Assembly (NCBI GenBank): GCA_030042795.1
Contig: JASHYZ010000668.1
Location: 1 to 6,238, forward strand
DNA from: Terriglobia bacterium
Lineage (GTDB): Bacteria; Acidobacteriota; Terriglobia; UBA7540
DNA length: 6,238 nt
Direction of reading: 5' to 3'
How positions within the stretch are numbered: position 1 is the first letter of the stretch; each line of letters opens with the position of its first letter. The notes below the pieces were generated by a model. The model was given only the letters and a program-made list of their open reading frames with translations, did not search any database and had not been told where the DNA came from. Position numbers and translations under genes: made by a program. This document shows positions 1 through 4,293 of this stretch, piece by piece.

Positions 1-72
1 TCTAGCTCAGTTCGGAAAGCAAAGGAAGAGATACAGCATCGGCGCGCTGGTGTCATTTAAACGACTGATTGC

Positions 73-99
73 CGTCATTCCCGCGAAAGCGGGAATCCA
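73..99 (+). repeat. REP-type palindrome, copy 1
   Basis: This 27-bp unit contains an 8-bp stem, ATTCCCGC at 77-84 and GCGGGAAT at 89-96, closed by a GAAA loop at 85-88. A GNRA-type loop on a C-G pair is a very stable RNA hairpin. The unit belongs to the widespread bacterial repeats that read 'PAKAGI' when translated. Its exact reverse complement lies at 137-163, with 37 bases between the copies. The two could also pair with each other as one long stem. Confidence 0.85.
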
Positions 100-136
100 T
101 TGCAGAAGTTCTTGGAAAAAGAAGGTATCAAGGAAG

Positions 137-163
137 TGGATTCCCGCTTTCGCGGGAATGACG
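137..163 (-). repeat. REP-type palindrome, copy 2 (inverted)
   Basis: This is the exact reverse complement of 73-99 over all 27 bases. Its stem is ATTCCCGC at 140-147 and GCGGGAAT at 152-159, around a TTTC loop that reads GAAA on the minus strand. A transcript running out of the minus-strand sulfatase gene would meet this hairpin first. There is no T-tract after either copy, so a classical intrinsic terminator is not supported. A 3'-end-stabilising hairpin is possible. Confidence 0.85.
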
Positions 164-226
164 ATGTCTCGGAGGGGTTCCGCCCAGCAAATGACACCAG
201 TACCAGCATCGGCGCGCTCAACGCTA

Positions 227-2257
227 TCAATGGGATTCAAGCCGATCAATCGCGGTCTGGGCGGCCACAAAGTCTGGATCATCCTTGAGCGCCTCCCCGA
301 ACTCCTGTCTTGCCTCCTGGTTGCGTCCGACGGTTTCGAGCGCCAGCCCCAGATTGTAATGAGTCCCGGCCGACTCGGGACGCGCGGCCAGAGCAGCGCG
401 GAAATACTTAATGGCTTCGTCGAAGCGGCGTTCGCGCGCAGCAATCGTCCCGAGACCGTATTCCGCCGTGAAGTCGCCGGGCGCGAAGGAAAGCACCGCA
501 CGGAATTCTTTCTCAGCGCTGTCTTCCTGCCCGAGCTGAAGCCAGAGTGTACCCAAAGTCTCCGCCGCTTCCACATCGTGAGGCAGCGCGGCCAAAACAA
601 CCTTTAGCTCAGTGACGGCGTCCTGATACCGGCGCAAGCTCATATCACAGGTTGCAAGCTCGAAGTGCGCGGCAGTATTCTCAGGGTCCTCGTGCGTAAT
701 CCTCTCAAATATCGCTGCGCCCTGGCTTGCCTTCCCGGTCTGCGCGAAGCGCATGCCTTCCAGGTATTGGTTGTACTCCGCAACGTGATCCTTGGGGTCA
801 GCGCCTGATGAGCTATCGGCCTTCGGAGAGGCCACCGCAAGATAGCCGAGAGAGCGCAGTCTTTCCAACACTTCGGGACTCACACGCTTGGCCGCCGCAG
901 TTTGGACGTGGTATTGCGCGCGAAGGGCGTCCAGGCGGTCACTATACGACTGGGCCAAAGCCTCATGGCTGGAATAGAGGTTGTGAACTTCTGCGCGATC
1001 TTTAACTAAGTTGTAAAGCTCCGGCTTGGGCGCCTGGATGTACTGATAGGTCCCTATTCGCACACCGCGCAGCGCAGCCCATCCGAACTTGTCATGCGCG
1101 TACGTGCTCTCGCTGTAGACCTCGCGTGCAGAGGAAACTTCGCCGTTGAACAACGGGATAAGACTGCGGCCCGCAAATGAGGGAGGCTGGGCAATGCCGA
1201 GCGTTTGCAAGATGGTGGGCGCCACGTCAATGAGCCCCGCGGGCGAATCGACATGCGATGGAAGGATGGCCGAAGCAGTCGTCCCTCCAATGCCAGGCTT
1301 CGGAGAACGGCTGAAGAGGGGCGGGGCTTCAAGCCCCGCTGAAAAGCGTGCCTCAAAAAATCTGACTGACGGAGTCTGCGCGGCGGGGCTGAAGCCCCGC
1401 CCTTCCGCAGGCCAATGAATGATGAGGGGCACGTGTAGCGTGCTCTGATAGATGAAGTAGCCGTGCGTGTGCTCGCCATGCTCGCCCAGGCTTTCACCGT
1501 GATCCGAAAGCAGCACAAGAAGGCAGCGCCGAGTGATGCCTTTTTCGGAGAGAAACCGGAAGAAGCCACCCAACACGTCATCCACGTATGCGAGTTCCGC
1601 GTCATATTCGCTCTTCGGCGCGAGCCGCTCAAACCGCGCTGGCGGGTTGTAAGGCTGATGGAGGTCAAACAGGTGGACGAAGGCAAAGAAGGGATGACTC
1701 GAATTGGCGCTGATCCACGCTTCGGCGCTTTTGGTGACCTCAGCCGCCGGACGCTTCAGGTCAAGCGCGCGCTCGAAGCGGCGGCTATCGAAGGGGCTAT
1801 CGTAGACGTCAAAGCCCTGATCAAAGCCGAAGCGGCGCGCCAGAAAGTATCCACCAATGAACGCCGCCGTGCGATAGCCGTGCGCCTTCAGCACCGTGGC
1901 CAGTGTGGTAGCGCCCGAAGGCACAACCTCGCCGTTCTCCTCGATTCCGGTCATGAAAGGGTACATCGAGGTGAACAGTGAAACATGCGAAGGAAGGGTA
2001 ATGGGAATCTGCGAGTTGACCTCACTGAAGATCGTGCCGCCACGGGCAAGGGAGTCGATGTTGGGTGTCGCCAGCGCTTTGTAACCGTAACAACCGAGGT
2101 GATCGGCGCGGAGGGTGTCAACCGAAATGAGGATCACCGAAGCCGGGGTGGCTGTCGAAAAGGAGGACGCAGCGAGTGACGGGATGGCTAGAAGAAGCAG
2201 AACCAGGGTCAGCGTGCTGAAGGGTGATAACACTGCTCGATTCAGTGCACGAGCCAT
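227..2257 (-). CDS. Secreted sulfatase-family (alkaline phosphatase superfamily) protein with C-terminal TPR repeats
   Basis: A 676-residue protein. Residues 1-30 form a signal peptide: R3 and R7, a leucine-rich core, and probable cleavage near A29/A30, which points to export. Residues about 40-420 are a sulfatase domain (PF00884 type). They include ILISVDTLRADHLGCYGY, with putative metal ligand D47, and LLSDHGESLGEHGEHTHG, with D252 and H253. The site that is C/S-x-P-x-R in formylglycine sulfatases reads TLPSH (87-91). The formylglycine Cys/Ser is therefore Thr and the Arg is His, so hydrolysis of phosphate or phosphonate esters, or phosphotransfer, is as plausible as sulfate ester hydrolysis. 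Residues about 495-662 make five 34-residue TPR units (near 495, 529, 563, 597 and 631), probably a protein-binding tail. Residues about 285-315 come from an inserted palindromic repeat. The ATG at 2257 has no clear Shine-Dalgarno; GTG at 2233 (residue 9) is an alternative. No other ATG lies upstream before an in-frame stop. The substrate is unknown. Confidence 0.93.
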   Translation of the reverse strand: MARALNRAVLSPFSTLTLVLLLLAIPSLAASSFSTATPASVILISVDTLRADHLGCYGYKALATPNIDSLARGGTIFSEVNSQIPITLPSHVSLFTSMYPFMTGIEENGEVVPSGATTLATVLKAHGYRTAAFIGGYFLARRFGFDQGFDVYDSPFDSRRFERALDLKRPAAEVTKSAEAWISANSSHPFFAFVHLFDLHQPYNPPARFERLAPKSEYDAELAYVDDVLGGFFRFLSEKGITRRCLLVLLSDHGESLGEHGEHTHGYFIYQSTLHVPLIIHWPAEGRGFSPAAQTPSVRFFEARFSAGLEAPPLFSRSPKPGIGGTTASAILPSHVDSPAGLIDVAPTILQTLGIAQPPSFAGRSLIPLFNGEVSSAREVYSESTYAHDKFGWAALRGVRIGTYQYIQAPKPELYNLVKDRAEVHNLYSSHEALAQSYSDRLDALRAQYHVQTAAAKRVSPEVLERLRSLGYLAVASPKADSSSGADPKDHVAEYNQYLEGMRFAQTGKASQGAAIFERITHEDPENTAAHFELATCDMSLRRYQDAVTELKVVLAALPHDVEAAETLGTLWLQLGQEDSAEKEFRAVLSFAPGDFTAEYGLGTIAARERRFDEAIKYFRAALAARPESAGTHYNLGLALETVGRNQEARQEFGEALKDDPDFVAAQTAIDRLESH
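1313..1405. repeat. Palindromic repeat pair inserted in frame in the sulfatase gene
   Basis: Two palindromes lie about 43 bases apart: 1321-1339 (GCGGGGCTT, C, AAGCCCCGC) and 1383-1400 (GCGGGGCT, GA, AGCCCCGC). Their flanks are also inverted relative to each other (GAAGAGGGGCGGGGCTTC at 1313-1330 against GAAGCCCCGCCCTTC at 1391-1405). The block spans 93 bases, exactly 31 codons, so the sulfatase frame is kept. It encodes roughly residues 285-315, between the conserved segment ending LIIHWPA and the one starting SHVDSPAGLIDVAP. In related sulfatases these are normally joined by a short loop, which is family knowledge recalled rather than aligned here. It is a different family from the ATTCCCGC repeats elsewhere in the window. 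Confidence 0.75.
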
Positions 2258-2329
2258 CGGAGGTCTTGCCGAAATGGCGTTACAGAACTGGCAGGGAGCG
2301 CTTTAGACAAGTCATTTAGAATCAATAAT

Positions 2330-2420
2330 ATCGTGGGATAGCTGAGCTAAGTACCTTATTTATGTACAACATCGTGGGATAGAAAATTCTGTGCCTTGTT
2401 TTCAACAACATCGTGGGATG
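2330..2420 (-). repeat. Three spaced direct repeats of ATCCCACGAT in the rpmA-sulfatase gap
   Basis: The gap 2258-2465 has no gene. On the plus strand ATCGTGGGAT(A) occurs at 2330-2340, 2371-2381 and 2410-2419, spaced 41 and 39 bases apart. The sequence between copies is also loosely related (GTACCTTATTTATGTACAAC at 2351-2370 against GTGCCTTGTTTTCAACAAC at 2391-2409). The array is therefore a degenerate tandem of about 40-bp units, richer in A/T than the flanking genes. A weak fourth partial copy (ATCGT) is at 2441. On the minus strand, the direction of transcription, the word reads ATCCCACGAT, mostly followed by GTTGT. It could be a protein-binding array upstream of the sulfatase gene or a remnant intergenic repeat. 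I see no convincing -35/-10 pair here. Confidence 0.7.
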
Positions 2421-2465
2421 TTCCTTCATTTTTGATGTTCATCGTCTTTTCAGAGTCCCACTTTT

Positions 2466-2729
2466 TCAGGTCGCGGACGGAACCAGGATGTGGACAAACC
2501 GGCCTTGCCGCCCCTTGTCCTCGAATTGCACCACCCCCGATACCTTTGCAAAGAGGGTGTCGTCCTTCCCCCGGCCCACGTTGTTGCCGGGCTTCAGCGG
2601 AGTTCCGCGCTGGCGCACCAGAATCGAACCGCCCGAGACCGTTTCGCCCGCGAACCGTTTTACTCCCAGCCGCTGGGCGTTTGAGTCGCGGCCGTTTCTT
2701 GAACTTCCAAGTCCCTTCTTGTGTGCCAT
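2466..2729 (-). CDS. rpmA: 50S ribosomal protein L27
   Basis: An 87-residue protein of normal length for bacterial L27. It starts [20 protein letters not shown], continues [20 protein letters not shown], and has the [20 protein letters not shown] segment in the middle. These are the hallmark blocks of the family. L27 sits in the large subunit with its flexible N-terminal tail near the peptidyl transferase centre, where it helps place tRNA. The mature-type start MAHKK shows there is no cleavable N-terminal extension as in many Firmicutes. The ATG at 2729 is supported by an AGAGGA site nine bases upstream. It is the second gene after rplU, as is usual. The obgE GTPase gene that often comes next is not in this window. 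Confidence 0.98.
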   Translation of the reverse strand: MAHKKGLGSSRNGRDSNAQRLGVKRFAGETVSGGSILVRQRGTPLKPGNNVGRGKDDTLFAKVSGVVQFEDKGRQGRFVHILVPSAT

Positions 2730-2738
2730 AAAACCTTA

Positions 2739-2744
2739 TCCTCT
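2739..2744 (-). promoter_or_regulatory. Ribosome-binding site of rpmA
   Basis: Minus-strand AGAGGA lies nine bases before the rpmA ATG at 2729. The base of the REP hairpin stem (2750) is only five bases upstream of it, so folding of the repeat could affect ribosome access. Confidence 0.65.
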
Positions 2745-2745
2745 T

Positions 2746-2772
2746 GTGGATTCCCGCCTGCGCGGGAATGAC
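2746..2772 (-). repeat. REP-type palindrome, copy 3, between rplU and rpmA
   Basis: This unit matches the 137-163 copy except in the loop region. The stem is ATTCCCGC at 2750-2757 and GCGGGAAT at 2762-2769, with loop CTGC instead of TTTC. It occupies nearly half of the 58-base spacer between the two ribosomal protein genes, so every rplU-rpmA message carries it. It stands alone here, unlike the inverted pair at 73-163. No T-tract follows it on the minus strand, so it is unlikely to be a full terminator. Confidence 0.85.
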
Positions 2773-2787
2773 TGCTTCCCACTAGAA

Positions 2788-3099
2788 CTACGCCGTGACG
2801 ATATCGCGAATCAGAACTTCGCTGAATTCCTGTCGGTGTCCGCGAGTTCGCCGGTACTGTTTGCTGGCTTTGAACTTGAAAACACGAACTTTGCGGGCGC
2901 GCGCATTGCGTTGCACGGTGCCCACAACTTTGGCGTCAGCCACCAAGGGCGAGCCCACCGTCAGATTCTGCTTGCGAACGGCGAGAACGTGATTAAACTC
3001 CACGCCCGAGCCCGGCTCGGCGCGCAGGCGCTCCACCCGCACCAAGTCGCCGGGCGAAACCTTGTATTCTTTCCCACCTGTCCGAAAGATCGCATACAT
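2788..3099 (-). CDS. rplU: 50S ribosomal protein L21
   Basis: A 103-residue protein, the typical length of bacterial L21. It opens MYAIFRTGGKEYKVSPGDLV and carries the basic C-terminal signature VFKFKASKQYRRTRGHRQ (about residues 73-90), followed by a short terminal strand. L21 is an rRNA-binding protein of the large subunit that contacts 23S rRNA. The ATG at 3099 is well supported by an AGGAGA ribosome-binding site and by a strong promoter just upstream. It is the first gene of the rplU-rpmA pair; the 58-base spacer to rpmA contains a REP palindrome. The leader is short (about 25 bases), leaving no room for an elaborate regulatory RNA upstream. Confidence 0.98.
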   Translation of the reverse strand: MYAIFRTGGKEYKVSPGDLVRVERLRAEPGSGVEFNHVLAVRKQNLTVGSPLVADAKVVGTVQRNARARKVRVFKFKASKQYRRTRGHRQEFSEVLIRDIVTA

Positions 3100-3108
3100 A
3101 GCGGAAGC

Positions 3109-3114
3109 TCTCCT
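3109..3114 (-). promoter_or_regulatory. Ribosome-binding site of rplU
   Basis: Minus-strand AGGAGA lies nine bases before the ATG at 3099. It is a strong Shine-Dalgarno match that fixes the start of L21. Confidence 0.8.
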
Positions 3115-3131
3115 GATGTCTGGAAAGCTTC

Positions 3132-3160
3132 ATTATAGAATCCCTTGCGACTAGCGTCAA
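3132..3160 (-). promoter_or_regulatory. Sigma-70-type promoter of rplU-rpmA
   Basis: On the minus strand, TTGACG (3160-3155) is followed by a 17-base spacer and a perfect TATAAT (3137-3132). That is one mismatch from the full consensus with optimal spacing. Transcription should start near 3125, giving a leader of about 25 bases before the rplU ATG at 3099. Such a near-perfect promoter fits strong constitutive expression of ribosomal protein genes. The rest of the divergent intergenic region (3161-3265) holds no gene and no other clear signal, apart from a weak 5-bp dyad at 3178-3193. Confidence 0.88.
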
Positions 3161-3265
3161 CTTGCTTCGATGAGGGTACGTTCGATGAAACGTCGCTCAA
3201 CGCCGCATAGCGCTCGCGCCCTTCATGACGGAAATCAGCCGAACTATTCTGCGGAAAGTCTTTTT

Positions 3266-3274
3266 TGAAATAAT
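3266..3274 (+). promoter_or_regulatory. Possible extended -10 promoter of the epimerase gene
   Basis: TGAAATAAT matches the extended -10 pattern TGnTATAAT with one change. It ends six bases before the ATG at 3281, so transcription would start at or next to the start codon. No good -35 element is seen 16-18 bases upstream, and there is no Shine-Dalgarno before the ATG. Both fit a leaderless message, but the evidence is weak. Confidence 0.35.
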
Positions 3275-3280
3275 GGCAGC

Positions 3281-4249
3281 ATGCGGATTCTCGTGACAGG
3301 CTCTTCGGGTTGGTTGGGCCAGGCGCTGGTACCGCGGCTCGCGAAGGACGGCCACGAAGTGATCGGATTGGACCCTGTGCCGTCGCCGACCACTCAGGTG
3401 GTGGGCTCGGTGTCCGACCGGCCGCTTGTCCGCGCGACCATCAGGGACTTTGGAGTGAATGCGATTGTTCACGGTGGTGCCTTGCACAAACCGCACGTGA
3501 AGGAACGCGAGAGGTCGGACTTTATCTCGATCAACGTGCAAGGCACTCTGAACCTGCTGGAAGAGGCGACGGCACCGGGATCCCAGGTGGACCGGTTCGT
3601 TTTTACTTCCACGACTTCGCTGATGATCTCCCGGGAGATTCGCGCTGGGCGGTCAGGCGGGGCCACCAAAGCGGTTTGGATCACCGAGGAACTATCGCCC
3701 CTGCTGCCACGCAACATCTACGGTGTCACCAAGCTTTCGGCTGAGCACCTGTGCCGGCTCTTCCACCAGCTTCATGGGCTGCCCGTGGTGATCCTTCGCA
3801 CATCCCGGTTCTTCCCCGAAGAGGATGACATGGCCCACACTATCGTCCAGTCGGAGCCCAATACCAAGGCCAACGAGTTTCTGTTCCGGCGGCTGACGGT
3901 GGAGGACGCGGCGGAAAGCCACGTGGTGGCGCTCGCCAAGGCGTCCGAGATCGGTTTCGACACCTTCATCATCTCGGCCAAGACGCCGTTTTCTCCGGAT
4001 GACTGTGAGGAATTGATTGTGGATGCGCCTTCCGTGGTGGCGCGCTATTTTCCGCGCTATCGCGAGCTTTACGCACGCGCCGGCTGGACAATGTTCCAGA
4101 GCATCGACCGCATTTACGACGCGTCGAAGGCGTCCCAGCGCCTCGGCTTCGAATGCCGCACCGGTTTCAAGGAAAAGCTGGAAGAACTCGAAAGGCAGTT
4201 GGACGAGCGCCGGTCCCAGCGCCCCAGGCAAACCCAGGGCATGCTATAG
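3281..4249 (+). CDS. NAD-dependent epimerase/dehydratase, extended SDR family
   Basis: A 322-residue protein. Residues 1-13, MRILVTGSSGWLG, form the first strand and the GxxGxxG dinucleotide-binding loop (G7, G10, G13). D31 at the end of the second strand favours NAD(H) over NADP(H). INVQGTLNLLEEA (84-96) is the usual segment after the fourth strand. FVFTSTTS (106-113) supplies the Ser/Thr of the active site, and Y147-x-x-x-K151 in NIYGVTK is the catalytic pair. The C-terminal half should bind the substrate. Relatives interconvert or dehydrate nucleotide sugars, but no neighbouring sugar gene identifies the substrate, so none is assigned. The ATG at 3281 is firm because the nucleotide-binding motif begins within seven residues, although no Shine-Dalgarno precedes it. 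The last 20 or so residues are charged and glutamine-rich, probably disordered. The gene is divergent from rplU, and the lipoprotein gene follows 44 bases later. Confidence 0.93.
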   Translation: MRILVTGSSGWLGQALVPRLAKDGHEVIGLDPVPSPTTQVVGSVSDRPLVRATIRDFGVNAIVHGGALHKPHVKERERSDFISINVQGTLNLLEEATAPGSQVDRFVFTSTTSLMISREIRAGRSGGATKAVWITEELSPLLPRNIYGVTKLSAEHLCRLFHQLHGLPVVILRTSRFFPEEDDMAHTIVQSEPNTKANEFLFRRLTVEDAAESHVVALAKASEIGFDTFIISAKTPFSPDDCEELIVDAPSVVARYFPRYRELYARAGWTMFQSIDRIYDASKASQRLGFECRTGFKEKLEELERQLDERRSQRPRQTQGML

Positions 4250-4283
4250 AATCTCATTACTGCCGGAACGGCGATGCTTATGC

Positions 4284-4288
4284 GAGGT
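4284..4288 (+). promoter_or_regulatory. Ribosome-binding site selecting the GTG start at 4294
   Basis: GAGGT lies five bases before GTG 4294, and an in-frame TAA (4288-4290) overlaps its last base. The reading frame therefore cannot begin further upstream, and this site decides the start. No terminator with a T-tract lies between the epimerase stop (4249) and this site, so readthrough from the epimerase gene is likely. Confidence 0.7.
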
Positions 4289-4293
4289 AAGTT

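Larger units (their letters stand above)
34..218. repeat. MITE-like composite repeat enclosing two inverted REP palindromes
   Basis: A 15-bp direct repeat, CAGCATCGGCGCGCT, occurs at 34-48 and again at 204-218. Just inside it is a perfect 12-bp inverted repeat: CTGGTGTCATTT at 47-58 and its reverse complement at 189-200. The interior holds two exact inverted copies of a 27-bp REP palindrome. Direct repeats outside inverted repeats are the layout of a small non-autonomous insertion, which would be about 155 bp here. The symmetry is imperfect: the left inverted repeat overlaps the direct repeat by two bases, while the right one is separated from it by three. There is no coding sequence inside. 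It starts 8 bases beyond the sulfatase stop codon, so it could also end or stabilise that transcript. The repeats are seen directly; the insertion interpretation is inference. Confidence 0.55.

Noticed and set aside
7..607. Long open frames on both strands across 7-607 (197 and 185 residues).
   Set aside because: They run through the REP pair, giving the typical artefact 'IPAKAGIH', and then overlap the sulfatase C-terminus out of frame. The TPR-coding frame is clearly the real one.
2330..2420. The ATCGTGGGAT copies as a CRISPR array.
   Set aside because: The repeats are only 10-11 bp, the 'spacers' resemble each other, and no cas gene is present.
2413..3138. A 241-residue plus-strand frame across rpmA and rplU.
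   Set aside because: It is antisense to two unmistakable ribosomal protein genes and includes a translated REP unit.
3178..3193. Dyad ACGTT-6-AACGT upstream of the rplU promoter as an operator.
   Set aside because: A 5-bp stem in a GC-rich region occurs by chance, and no second copy supports it.
4262..4272. Small hairpin GCCG-GAA-CGGC after the epimerase gene as a terminator.
   Set aside because: The stem is only 4 bp and no T-tract follows.
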